NCBI GenBank assembly: GCA_039583875.1
Contig: CM077151.1
Location: forward strand, 120,071,519 to 120,135,518
Source: Platanthera guangdongensis
Taxonomy: Eukaryota > Streptophyta > Magnoliopsida > Asparagales > Orchidaceae
Reading direction: 5' to 3'
DNA length: 64,000 bases
Shown: piece by piece, positions 1 to 10,795 of the stretch
Layout: each line of letters starts with the position of its first letter
How positions within the stretch are numbered: position 1 is the first letter of the stretch
Notes under the pieces: model-generated
What the model saw: only the letters and a program-made list of their open reading frames with translations
Databases searched by the model: none
Told to the model about the DNA's origin: nothing
Translations under genes and position numbers: made by a program

Positions 1-695
1 CAAATGGCTCCTTTTGAAGCTTTGTATGGGAGGCGCTGCAGGACTCCCTTGTTTTGGGCTGAGCTTGGCGAGGACCTTTGTTGGGTTCAGAAGCGCTTAA
101 GGAGATGGAAACCGCTGTGAAGCTTATTCGGGAAAAGCTTCGGATAGCCCAGGAGAGATATAAGAAGAACGCCAATCGGCGTAGATCGGACTTGGAATTT
201 GCTGTGGGGGACTCGGTGTTCTTGAAGGCCTCCCCCTTGATTGGAGTCAAGCGGTTTGGCAAGAATAGGAAGTTGGACCCGAGGTACGTGTGGCCGTTTC
301 CGATTGTTGAGCGGATTGGGGTATCAGCCTACAGGCTGACTTTGCCCGCGAATTTCCCTGGCGTGCACGATGTCTTTCACGTCAGTCAGCTACGGAAATG
401 TGTGATAAATGGCAGGCAGGTTTTGGATTCTGTGCCTCAGTTGGAGCCGAATCTTTCTTATGTGGAGGTTCCTGTTCGCATTTTGGATTCTCAAGTTCGG
501 GCGTTGCGGAAGAAGACTATTCCTATGGTCAAAGTTTTATGGAGGAATCAGGATGTGGAAAGCGCGACTTGGGAGTTGGAGTCGGCTATGAGGGAGGCTC
601 ACCCTCATCTGTTTCCTAATCTTGTGCCTGGTATGTTCTATTTTATTTATTTATATAGCCCTTTCCTGGCTCTTTTCCTCTCCTTCTTTCTATAG
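1..695 (+). pseudogene. pol: Gypsy integrase C-terminus and chromodomain (partial, frameshifted)
   Basis: End of a Tekay-type polyprotein. The first codons (frame 1) read into the hallmark APFEALYGRRCRTPLFWAE of the integrase tail; near base 75 the reading continues in frame 3 from LLGSEALKE to a TAG at 693-695, so there is a one-base frameshift. The 205 residues after it contain the GPY/F-like module (VGDSVFLKASP, DPRYVWPFPIVERIG, HDVFHVSQLRKCV) and then a chromodomain-like stretch (VPVRILDSQVRALRKKTIPMV, VLWRN, ATWELE, LFP). Chromodomains of this class are thought to guide insertion to modified chromatin. The catalytic DDE core lies left of the window. The hydrophobic tail after LFP (about 25 residues) looks like read-through, not a membrane protein. 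Confidence 0.85.
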
Positions 696-734
696 GAGTG
701 TTGTGAGTAAAGTTTCGAGGCGAAACTTTCTTTT

Positions 735-743
735 AGGGGGAGT
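735..743 (+). other. Polypurine tract of Tekay-1
   Basis: Purine run AGGGGGAG in front of the 3' LTR start (TGTAACGCC at 747). It would prime plus-strand DNA synthesis. Confidence 0.6.
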
Positions 744-746
744 GGC

Positions 747-3515
747 TGTAACGCCACCGGTTTTTCTGTGTTTGTTTGATCTTTGGCTGGCGTTACGATG
801 GCGTATTTCCGACTTTTTGCCGTTGTAGAGCGTGGTCTTAGCTCTTAGGGTTCCCTGTGTAGCCTGTTTGTAGCCTGTTAGCAAGATTCCCCAGCTAGCC
901 GGAGTCCGTTTGATTACTCGGCTGGGCCTCTTAGGGAATGCTTGTGTTTTGGCTTAGGGAGGTTTTATCCCGGGTTTTGTTCGTCGAATGCTAATTTCGA
1001 CTTCGCAGTTGTGTTCATAGCGTGGGTTTTTAGCTGCGACGTGAATTTCGTCTTTTTCCGAGATGTTTCGAGTCTCGTGTTGTTTTGATATTGAGTGTAA
1101 GTAATTATTATTATGTTGATTGTTTATTATTAAACTGATATATATATAGTCTTGGGTTAGAATTAGGGCTGGGTTTATTTGTTTCTTCTCTTTTTCTCTG
1201 CTTGGTAGAAGCCGCTGCCTGTACGAGAGGAAGAGCACCGCCGGACTACCGTAGCCTTCGGACGCCGATTTCCTGGAGATTTAGCGGTCGGAATTCGATT
1301 TCGGGAGTGGATCTGGACTGCCCTCGCCTGGATCTGCATTCTTTCTGCTCCTCAGCTGGTGCTCTACGGCTAGATCCGAGAGTGGGGGATGCCGCCGACC
1401 TAGCTTTTCTGGTATTGAGGCAAGTGATGTCCCCTCATACTTGCCAAAGTTGATCTTTGTCTTTTTCTTTGATTTAATTTTATCTCTTTCCTGCTTAGAT
1501 TCTAGGTGTACGCTAGGGTTCGTTCCCGATCATGCCGTGGTTAGTGTAGAAAGTTCCAATTAAAATCTCAGCTTTCCTGAGGGATTGTGTCTATTAGAGA
1601 CAGTTTTGGTTCGGTTTAGGTCGAGTAGTTGCCATTGCCGATGGATGTTGTACTCTAGAGAGAGTCCTCGTTCTCGTTTTGGTCGTTTGCTGGATCTGGC
1701 TCCTGTAGCCAGTCGGGGTGTCGACACCGTTGTGTCGACACCGGCCAGTCGGGGTGTCGACACCGTTGTGTCGACACCGGCCAGTCTTGGTGTCGACACT
1801 TGGTGTCGACACCGGCCAGTCTTGGTGTCGACACTTGGTGTCGACACCGGCCAGTCGTGGTGTCGACACTTGGTGTTGACACCAGCAGCGGCAGTGTCGA
1901 CACCTTGTGTCGACACCGGCCGCAGTGGTGTAGACACTTGGTGTCGACACCAGCAGCGGCAGTGTCGACACCTTGTGTCGACACCGGCTGCAGTGGTGTC
2001 GACACTTGGTGTCGACACCAGCAGCGGCAGTGTCGACACCTTGTGTCGACAACAGCCGCAGTGGTGTCGACACTTGGTGTCAACACCGGCCGCGGTTGTG
2101 TCGACACCTTGTGTCGACATCGGCTTGTCGTGGTGTTGACACATCATGTCGACACTGGGTGCTGCGCTTGTTTTGGTGTCAGGAAGACTCGGGGTTGGTT
2201 CTTTTTAGGCGTGCAAGGCCGCGTCTGTTGGACCCGACGTTTTTGTCTTGGTTTCGTGTGTTTCTTAGGATTGTTAGTGTGACCTTTCCCTAGGGGGGGG
2301 CATTGGGTGTTCGGCTAATTTCTGCATGCCGACTCTTGGGTTGTGGCAGGTGGTGGAGTTTTGGTGGCCTCTATAGGGGTGGTTTTATGTGGAGAGCTGT
2401 GGCCACCGCCTTTTGCCCCGGTTTGGGTTGGTGTGTGGGGGACCCTAAAGCTGCCACTGTTTGACCCCTTAGCCCTTTTTGGGTCTGATTTTGGTTATGT
2501 ATTCAGACCCATGTTTTGACCACTACCACTTACCCACGTGTTAGGACTGTTAGTCCCTTTCCTGTTTATGCTTCCCTTTCTTTTGGCATATATGTATATG
2601 TCTTGTTGTTGTTGCAAACTCTTTTGGTAGGGCATTATGGTTTTATTGCCCGCACTTGGTGTGCTCTACCGTGCTCTAGACAGTACTCTCTTCTTACTGT
2701 CACCCCCCTTTTCTTTTGCTTATAGCAGTTTGTTGCCGGGTTGGTAAACCCTTCTTCTTATTTGCTAATTATTCTATTGCTCTATTTACCTTTTGATTGT
2801 TTCCTTGCTGAGGTGTTCTTTTCTTGAATGCCTCAGGTCCAGGTTGTAGCCAGTTCAGCGGCTAGATCTTTTGGAGGGGCTTGTTGGTGGCCTCTAGGGT
2901 AGCGGAGATAGCTGATCCCCGTTTGTTGTGAGGTAGTTCTTTACTTTTCTGTATAGACATACATACTCGCCATTAGGTTCGTGTCAGGTTGTTGACGCCC
3001 ACTGGTGGCTCCTTGTGATGCTGGGTATGAATTTAAACTGCTGATTTTGCGACTTGTGGTTGGTTACTTGCTTCTGAGAAGGATTTATGCTAGGTTGCAT
3101 GTTAGATATTTTAAAACCTAAAAGTATTATTATATGTACCCCATGCATAACATGTTTCTAAATCAAAGACACTATTTTTCATACCTACTATATTCACCTT
3201 AGAGTCGTGCACGCATAAGTCGTCCCCCGGGGACACTTATGCTCATTTAGGGTGTCACTTAATTGAACCAAAGTATTTTCTGCTGCGTATAAATATAGTT
3301 TTAACTATGGACTAGCTGATCCACCGGGCCGAGGGATACGGCCATTCAACATAACTGATTTTCTTTCATGTTTAATCAACAATTATTCCTTAAAATCTAA
3401 CGTCTGGGGTTTTGCCTGAGCGTGTGCAGTTATCCCCTACACGACGTGGCATCACGACATGTGTTTTCTCTTACTCTGATACGATTTTACCGTTGAGAAA
3501 ATGAGGGTTGTGACA
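747..3515 (+). repeat. 3' LTR of Tekay-1 (about 2.8 kb)
   Basis: Begins TGTAACGCC and ends GGGTTGTGACA, an imperfect inverted pair of the TG...CA type. There is no real gene in it. From left to right it holds an AT-rich stretch with a TATATATATA run near 1138-1148 (a possible promoter), a GC-richer stretch (1200-1450), the TGTCGACAC array (1718-2155) and about 1.3 kb of T-rich unique sequence. ORFs crossing the array on both strands are by-products of its repeats. Confidence 0.75.
1718..2155. repeat. Tandem array of the palindrome TGTCGACAC inside the Tekay-1 LTR
   Basis: About 22 GTCGAC cores by eye in 440 bp. They are arranged in close pairs (13-14 bp between starts), with pairs separated by a 21-22 bp unit; the first units repeat every 35-36 bp, and later ones alternate with AGCAGCGGCAG spacers at about 68 bp per double unit. 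Decayed members (TGTTGACAC, TGTCAACAC, TGTAGACAC) differ mostly at the CpG. The same 9-mer dominates the LTRs of the unrelated SIRE-A copia family in this window. Confidence 0.9.
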
Positions 3516-4124
3516 GCAGTGTTGACACACAGAGAAGCAAAGTCGACATCAACTGTGTCGACACCAAGAGGCAGTGTCGACACACAGAAATAGCTAGTGA
3601 CATCAACTGTGTCGACACACAGGACTTGTGTCGACACACATCAAAGTTTCAACTATGTTAAATAAGAAGTATTTGTGTCGACACACAGAGGCAGTGTCGA
3701 CACACAAAAGATCTTGTCGACATCAAATGTGTCGACACACAGGACTTATGTCGATACATGGCGGTATTTCAACAAAGTACATTTGTATGAACAAAAGAAG
3801 TGACTGTGTCGACACCACAAAGGCTTGTATCGACACATTCAATAGAAGGCTGTGTCGGGAAGTATTATCAACAACAGAAGAGATGTGTCGACACCACCAA
3901 GGCTTGTGTCAACACTTAGTCCACTTGTGTCGACACTTAGTCTACTTGTGTCAACACATGAAGAAGTTCAGTCTCGACACTTTCAGACAGAGACAGTATT
4001 TCAAGAAGTGACTGGATGACTTGACAGCTGCCATTTCTAACCGGTCTACTACAACTGTCAAAGCTGTCAGAAGTTTGTTAGAAACCGAATCAGCCGGTAA
4101 CCATGGAGGAAGACTATATAAAGG

Positions 4125-4132
4125 CTTTCTCC
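4125..4132 (+). promoter_or_regulatory. TATA box of the SIRE-A1 5' LTR
   Basis: TATATAAA in the context GACTATATAAAGGC, shared by all four SIRE-A LTR copies. It marks the probable U3/R border: the palindrome cluster lies upstream, and the hairpin array lies downstream in the transcribed leader. Confidence 0.65.
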
Positions 4133-4510
4133 TTCAACAGAAAGTAATTGTGAACTATTAAGAAGAAGATTGAAGATCTTACACAGATATCTAACAACAC
4201 AAAAAGAAGAAGATCTTAGATAGAAGATCTAAGAAGTTGGAGAGAGAGAGAGATCCATCTAAGAAGTGCAGTTGCTGAACCATGCTGCCAAGAAAGATTC
4301 AGATTGAGATCTGAATCTCAAGTCAGAAGCTGATTGAAGATCAACTTCTCAAGAGTTCAACCCTACTGAGTTCAGATTCAAGAAGCTTTGAAGAAAGCTA
4401 AAAGAGGTTGTTCTCTGCCATCAGTTGCTTCCAAGAACTAATCAAGAAACCATCCATCCCTTCTCTCTCTAACTGGGTGGTGGTAAAACACTTTATTTAA
4501 TCAATTTTCT

Positions 4511-4754
4511 GTAGGATCTATTCTAGATCTGAGTTGTAAGCCTATTATATAAAGGCTGAGTGTAGGATAATATTTTCTCTGAGTGGTAGGGCTGTGATCC
4601 TGAGGTGTAGGAGATTGTGATCTCTAAGTGTAGGTCTTGTTGAAGGCTGAGGTAGGTCAGTTGGCCAGAGTTGTAGGAGTGTGGATACACTCTGAGTTGT
4701 AGGAACCTGGTTTGGGTTCTGAGCTGTAAGATCTGAGGATCTGAGGTGAAGTGC
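4511..4754 (+). repeat. Array of about ten small hairpins with constant linkers (5' LTR copy)
   Basis: Units of roughly 20-28 bp share the linker CTGAGTTGTAGG (with variants). Between linkers lie short inverted repeats that differ between units: GATCT/AGATC, AGCCT/AGGCT, GAGTGT/ACACTC, GAACC/GGTTC, AGATC/GATCT. Some stems are damaged here but intact in the 3' LTR. See the finding on the array. Confidence 0.8.
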
Positions 4755-5012
4755 AGAAGTTAGGCCGAATCTAGTACACTGCTAGATAGGCGAAGGGGGA
4801 AAGTGGATGTACCCAGACCTTGGGGAACCACTATAAAAACTGTGTGCACTCTGGGATTGATTGTTTCTATGATTGTTGTGCTGTGTTAGCAGTAGAATTT
4901 GCAGTTTATTATTAGTTAACTAAACATCTTTTCTGCCTTAAAAGAAAAATAAGAATTACACCTATTCACCCCCCCCCCCTCCTCTAGGTGATTAGACACT
5001 AATTCTTTCAAG

Positions 5013-5023
5013 TGGTATTAGAG
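5013..5023 (+). other. Primer binding site of SIRE-A1
   Basis: TGGTATTAGAG, two bases after the 5' LTR end. It resembles the TGGTATCAGAGC complement of plant initiator tRNA-Met, with one change. Confidence 0.8.
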
Positions 5024-5091
5024 GGAGGTTACTCAAAGAAGGACTTAACAGTCAGAGGGAGATCCATAAGGCAGATTAAAGAATCAAGAAA

Positions 5092-7131
5092 ATGGGTTCA
5101 GGAGAAAATCATAAGGAACTAGGTTCTATGAAATTACCCATATGAAGAAAGGAGATATTTGGCATCTGGAAAGAATGGGTCAGGCTGTTTATGGAGGCTT
5201 CTGATCCAAGGATCTATATTACAGTCAAGGAAGGTCCTTATATTCCAATGAAGATTTCAATTCTGGATGCAAACCAATGAATTCCGAAGGATTTCTCAGA
5301 AATGGCTAAGGATGAGATCATCATGGAAACTATGGATAAGAGAGCCCAAAATATCATAGTTAATGCCATAGATGATGCAACCTTTCAAAATTTGATTCAC
5401 TGCAAGACCTCCAAGGAAATGTGGGTTACTTTAATAGTCTACATGGAGGGTTCTGAAGAAGTAAGACAAGATAGAAAATCTATGCTAAATCAGGAATACG
5501 AGAGTTTCAGATAAGGAAAGTCTGACAGTATAACTTAGTGCTATAAAAAGTTCTATAGGATTGTAAATGAGCTGATGTCCTATGGTAGAATATTCAGTAC
5601 ATATGAACTGAATGATAAATTCCTAAGATCCTTGACAAAGGATTGTGACACTAAGATTTGTGCAATTAGGGAAGTGGCCAAACTTGCAGATATCTCTCCA
5701 CCAACTTTGTTTGGAAAACTGCTGTCATATGAGATGCATCTAATGGCAAGGAAAGAGGAAGAGAAAAGTGCAAAAGGTGAGCATAGAGAAAAGTCTGTGG
5801 CCTTCAAGGTTGAAGCCACTATGAAAAATAGGAGGATGTCTCCATCACCTCCTAAGATTGTTGCTGAAACTGCTTCAGATAATTCAGACAACCAGAATTC
5901 AGACAGCAGTGACTCAGATGAAGATTTTGCAGCATTTACATGACAGTTTTAGAGATTCCTGAAGAAGAAGCAGTGGAAGTCTAAGCCTTCCAAATCTCAG
6001 CCTAAGGATGAGTATTATGAAAAGAGGAAGTCATCCAGGAAGGAAAGGAGCAGGTCTAAGACAAGCAAATCTACAACATCCAAGATAGTTTGCTACTGCT
6101 GTAATAGGCTTAGACATGTTGTGGCTGAGTGTCCAGATAAAAGAAAAGAGACTGTAGATAAGAAGAAGAGTCAACACCAAAGCAAGAAGGATAAATCCTT
6201 TGTTGCTAAGAAGGAGAAGGCCTTGTCAGACCAATCTACTTCAGAGTCAGAATCTGAAGTTGAGGCCTACATTGGTCTATATACAACAGATGAAGAAGAA
6301 GAGTTTCTACAGGTGCTGAACTCTATATATGAATAAGAATACCATCAGTGCAAGGGACTGATGGCTGTGTCAGAAGAAGACAAGTGCCAGGATCAGCCTG
6401 ATCCTAGTAAGGTACAATGTATTATTAGAATTTCAGTTTGTAGTACTGAGTCAGAGTCAGCAATATCTGCATCAAGTGATGTGGATGGGTCTGAGTCTGA
6501 AGGTGATATTCATCAGCTGATGGATGAATATGGAGATTTATTGCAGGCACTTAAGAAGAGCAAAAACCTGGCCAAATCTCTGGCTAAGGAAATTGCAGAT
6601 CTTAAGATGGCTGCATTAGATTCAGAGAAGCTACTGGATCAAAAACTGAATGAGATTGCCAGATTGAAAAACATAACTGTTATTCAAATGGGCACAATCA
6701 CATTCAAGAATGATTAGATTAGAAATCTGGAGGTTAGACTTCAGAAAGAGAAAGAGATTGTGGCTAGTTTTTCTAAGCCAAAATCTGTATTACCCTTAAT
6801 AGATGACTTTGTGTCACAAAAAGGTAAGGCTGGATTAGGGTTTAAGAAAACTGCCTGGACTGCTAAGACCAAATCTAAAGGCAAAGCCCCAGCACAAAAT
6901 AAGAAGCCTGCTGTAGACAATTCAGCTAGGGTTGTACCTAAACAAAGGTACAACAAGTTTGAGTGCTGGTGTTGTGGCAAGATAGGCCATTTTGCCTTAG
7001 ATTGTTGGCAAAATTCCAGTGTCAAGGAAAGTAGCAATCTGTCTGCTAGAAGAGCTACAGGCAGATTTGTCAAATTTCAGACTAACATGAACCAAGGACC
7101 CAAAACTTATTTGGTTACTAAGGTTAAGTAG
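5092..7131 (+). pseudogene. gag: SIRE-A1 gag (decayed), two zinc knuckles
   Basis: The start ATG at 5092 aligns with the intact start of the sister copy at 58971. The first third is a UBN2-type copia Gag domain (visible pieces: KDEIIMETMDKRAQNI, FQNLIHCKTSKEMW). In-frame stops interrupt it at several places between 5092 and 6720, for instance in the MKLPI region, after DANQ, and where the sister copy reads Gln. A first CCHC knuckle (CYCCNRLRHVVAEC) lies near 6090-6135, then an acidic Ser/Glu-rich and coiled-coil stretch (6240-6760), then a second knuckle (CWCCGKIGHFALDC) near 6964-7005. The frame ends at a TAG (7129-7131) that is matched by a stop at the same place in SIRE-A3. Gag would form the particle and bind RNA. 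Confidence 0.85.
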
Positions 7132-10100
7132 TCTTTATTGCAGGTGAGTCCAAGTGGTCATGCCCCTATATGGTACTTGTACAGTGGATGTTCCAGGCAC
7201 ATGACTGGAACAAGGGGGTTGCTGAAGGACTACACACCTATCATTGATGGCCCTAAAGTAACCCTTGGTGGTTCAGAAAAAAGAATCATCAAAGGATTTG
7301 GTAACATTTATAATAACCAGATTACTATCTCTCAAGTGGCCTATGTGAAGGGTTTGAAACACAACCTTATTAGTATAAGTCAGTTGAGTGATTTAAGATA
7401 TGACATTTCATTTATTAAGAATGGATGTCATATCAAAAGGTCAAGTGATCAAAAGGTCATATTGACAGGATATAGAAAGAGAAATGTTAACTATCTTAAC
7501 TTTGTGTGTGAGAACAATGTTTCTCCTATTTGTCTTGTAGCTGATTAGAGAGCCTCTCATTATGTTAAATGGCACAAGAGGTTGGCCCATCTTAACTACA
7601 AGACTATTGGCCAACTCTTTAGCAAACATTTAGTGAGGAATGGTCCTCAAGTTTAGTGTATAAAGGATGAGATATGTTCAGTATGTCAAAAAGGCAAGCA
7701 GACCAAATCCACCTTTCATAGCCTTGAAAACAAGGATTCAGTGAGGTGTCTTTATCTCTTGCATATGGATCTATTTGGTCCTATGCCTTTTTATAGTCTA
7801 GGTAGGAAGGTCTACACTTTTGAGGTGGTAGATGACTATTCTAGTTATTCCTGGGTGTTCTTTCTAAGACAAAAATCTGAAACCCCAACTGTCTTATATA
7901 GTTTTGTTAAACAAATTCAGAATGAGTTGGACAGTACAGTGTTCAAAATCAGAAGTGACCATGGTACTGAATTTCAGTCTGAAAGTATGACAAGACTATG
8001 TGAAGAATTTGGGATTTTTTAAGAATTTTCCTCACCTAGAACACCACAGCAAAATGGTATTGCTGAAAGGAAGAATAGAACATTGATAGAGGCTGGTAGA
8101 ACTCTATTGAGTGACACTTCTCTCCCAGAATATTTCTAGGCTGAGGCAGTAAACACTGCATGTCATGTGATCAATAGGGCTACTATCACCAAGTGCCACA
8201 AAAAGACTCCCCATGAGATTGTGAAGGGCAGAAAACCAAACTTATCCTATTTTAGGATCTTTGGTTGGAAGTGCTATATACTTAACTATGGTAAGTCTTA
8301 TCTAACCAAGTTTGCTGCCAAATCCCAAGAGGGGATATTTTTTGGGTACAGCAACAATAGTAAGGCTTATAGGGTCTACAACTTGATTACTCAAGTTGTA
8401 GAAGAGTATGTACATGTAGTCTTTGATGAAACAAGACTAATTAACAGTGAGTTGCCAAGTAGTGCTTGCAGTTCTACAGGTATAACTGAGAGTATGGACA
8501 AGCTTACCATTACAGAAGATTCATCTGCAAATCAGGAGGTGGAAAATGGTGGTTGCTGTCCAGTGGGAGTACAAGACTCTCCAGATGCCGAAGAAAACCA
8601 AAGGGTGCAGCATAATGAAGAGTCTAGAGGTGTTGAACCTGAAGATAGACTACCTCCAACTATTAGACACTTAAAGGATCATCCAGCAAATCAGATAATT
8701 GGTAATCCTAGACAAGGAGTGCGAACAAGAAGCAGGAATCTGAGCATAGTTCTTTGCTCCAGCTTCCTATCTCAAGTGGAACCAAAGAAATTTGAAGAAG
8801 CTGTTCTACACCCACATTGGATTGATGCCATACAAGAGGAGCTGAATCAGTTCAAAAGGTACAAGGTCTGGAAGTTAGTTCCTAAACCAAAAGACCACAA
8901 CATCATTGGAACAAACTGGATGAGAATGGAATCATTGTGAAGAATAAAGCAAGACTTGTTGCAAAAGGATATAGGCAGGAAGAAGGTATTGACTTTGATC
9001 AAACCTTTGCCACAGTAGCAAGACTGGAAGCAATTAGGATGTTCCTTGCTTATGCAACATATCAAGGTTTCAAGGTATTCCAAATGGATGTAAAATAAAC
9101 ATTCCTGAATGGAAATCTAAAAGAAGAAGTCTATGTAGAGCAGCCCTCAGGTTTTGTTGATCCTCTCAAACCTGATTATGTTTATAGACTTAGGAAAGCT
9201 TTGTATGGGTTGAAACAAGCCCCATGGGCATGGTATCAAACCATGTCTAGTTTCCTCATTGAGAACAAATTCTCAAGGGGGAAAATTGACAAGACTCTAT
9301 TCCTTAGGGAATCTAAAGGAAAGATAATCCTAATCCAAATATATGTTGATGACATAATATTTGGGTTTACTGAAAGTAATCTTTGTAGTAAGTTTGCAAA
9401 ACTTATGCAAAGAAAATTTGAAATGAGCAGTATGGGGGAACTTAAGTTTTTCTTGGGTCTCCAAGTAAGACAGACTGAAGATGGCTTGTCCATTTCCCAG
9501 TCAAAGTTTACCCTGGAGTTAATAAAGAAGTATGGTATGGAGTCATCCACTACCATGAGAACTCCAATGGGGACAAGTGTGTCTCTAAGTAAAGATGATG
9601 CAGGGAAACCTGTAAATGAAACTTTGTATAGAGGGATAGTTGGCTCCCTTCTATATCTGACTGCTAGTAGACCAGATATCATGTATGCTACATGTGTCTG
9701 TGCTAGGTACCAAGCATGCCCTAAAGAATCTCATCTGACTGCAGTCAAAAGGATTTTGAGATATCTTAAGGGCACACCTTATCTAGGCCTTTGGTACCCT
9801 AGGAATGGAGATTTTCTACTGACAGACTATTCAGATGCAGATTTTGCAGGTTGCAAGGAAGATAGAAAAAGTACTACAGGCACCTATCAATTTCTAGGTG
9901 GAAGACTAGTGTCTTGGAGCAGTAAGAAGCAGACCAGTGTGGCAATCTCCACAGCTGAGTCAGAATATGTTGCTGCAGGAAGCTGCTGTGCACAACTTTT
10001 GTGGATTCAGCACCAGCAAGAAGACTATGGTATTCAAGTAAGTAGAACACCTTTGCTTTGTGATTCTACAAGTGTAATTACTATAGCTAATAATCCTGTT

Positions 10101-10285
10101 TCACATAGTAGGACTAAGATATAGAAATTAGATACCATTTTCTTAGAGAACATATAGAGAAAGAGGACATTTCACTAGATTTTGTTAAAACAGATTTTCA
10201 AATTGCAGATATGTTTACTAAGCCTCTGGATGAAATTAAATTCAATAAGTTTAAAATTGAATTAGGAATGTTGAACATAGATTAG
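7132..10285 (+). pseudogene. pol: SIRE-A1 pol: protease, integrase, RT, RNase H (decayed)
   Basis: Continues in the gag frame after the 7129 stop. Protease: the family motif WYLDSGCSRHMTG has Tyr (TAC, 7180-7182) in place of the catalytic Asp. Integrase: HHCC region near 7560-7700, then the DDE core 7760-8110 (MDLFGP, RSDHGTEF, NGIAERKNRTL), with TAG/TAA stops including one near 8020 where SIRE-A3 has Gln. RT: a small deletion near 8920-8940 removes the IFRNKVDE region and shifts frame; the RT core continues from about 9060 with QMDVK followed by a stop, and YVDD is present at 9342-9353. RNase [20 protein letters not shown] near 9830 and [12 protein letters not shown] near 9955. The last stop is TAG at 10283-10285. 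The product cannot be active. Confidence 0.88.
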
Positions 10286-10310
10286 TTTAACAAAATTGGG
10301 TAAGTAAAAT

Positions 10311-10754
10311 GGTGTCGACACAGGGAGTTGTCTGTGTCGACACATAGAAGTGGTATCGACATTCCAGAGAAATGATGTCGACACATCTAGAAAGTTAGTG
10401 TAGACACTTCAGAGAAGTAGTGTCGACACATCCAGAGTAGGTGTCGACACATCCAGAAGTGGTGTCGACACTTAGGTTCAACACAGATTTTGTCGAGTGG
10501 AGAATCGGCTGATCGTCGAGCGCAGATGTATAAGTGTCGACACATAAGTTCTGTCGACGATATTGGTGTCGACACATAGTAGTCAACACTGTTGTCGAGA
10601 CTTAAGTAGTAAGTGTCCACACTTTTCAATAGTGTCGACACATTTAGAGGATTATAACGTGCCTTTTCACCTTCGTTTTTAGAAAGGTATAAATAGGTTC
10701 ACACCATTGTCTATCGACACGCTTTTTATAGTTTCGAGACTAAAACTTTGTGTC
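10311..10754. promoter_or_regulatory. TGTCGACAC cluster between pol and the env-like ORF of SIRE-A1
   Basis: About 11 exact GTCGAC cores plus several one-base variants (GTAGAC, ATCGAC, GTCGAG, GTCCAC) between the pol stop and the ATG at 10796. The motif is otherwise confined to the LTR U3. No ORF of substance lies here; a GGTATAAATAGG near 10685-10696 is a TATA-like site about 100 bp before the ATG. The position suggests an internal promoter or regulator for the env-like ORF. Confidence 0.7.
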
Positions 10755-10795
10755 GACATCTCTCTCATCTAAATTCAAGATTTCACTCAACCCTA

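Larger units (their letters stand above)
1..3515 (+). mobile_element. Tekay-1: 3' part of a Ty3/gypsy chromovirus
   Basis: Right-hand part of a gypsy element whose left part lies outside the window. It holds the end of pol (1-695), a polypurine tract (about 735-743) and a complete 3' LTR (747-3515). The LTR ends exactly at a TGACA, and the next base begins SIRE-A LTR sequence that matches 14106 onward in the 3' LTR of SIRE-A1. The parsimonious reading is that Tekay-1 inserted into the 5' LTR of SIRE-A1 and that GCAGT (3516-3520) is the right copy of its target duplication. The lineage call rests on the chromodomain and on the TGTAACGCC start of the LTR. It appears to be among the youngest insertions here. 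Confidence 0.75.
3516..5010 (+). repeat. 5' LTR of SIRE-A1, first 290 bp not in the window
   Basis: Aligns with the 3' LTR (13817-15594) from its base 290 onward and ends CTAATTCTTTCA. It contains about 15 TGTCGACAC words (3520-3960), a TATA box (4125-4132), the hairpin array (4511-4754), a conserved stem-loop (4802-4832) and a poly-C run near the end. The missing start is explained by insertion of Tekay-1, not by deletion. Confidence 0.85.

Noticed and set aside
622..695. Hydrophobic C-terminal tail as a membrane anchor of the Tekay-1 polyprotein
   Set aside because: Follows the chromodomain end and overlaps the non-coding run-up to the polypurine tract; most likely read-through.
1560..2282. 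Overlapping ORFs of 100-195 codons on both strands across the TGTCGACAC array
   Set aside because: They arise because the repeat has few stop codons in any frame; the peptides are simple VSTP/CRH-type repeats and lie in a non-coding LTR.
3516..3530. SIRE-A1 5' LTR truncated by deletion
   Set aside because: The break coincides exactly with the TG...CA end of the Tekay-1 LTR, so insertion explains it better.
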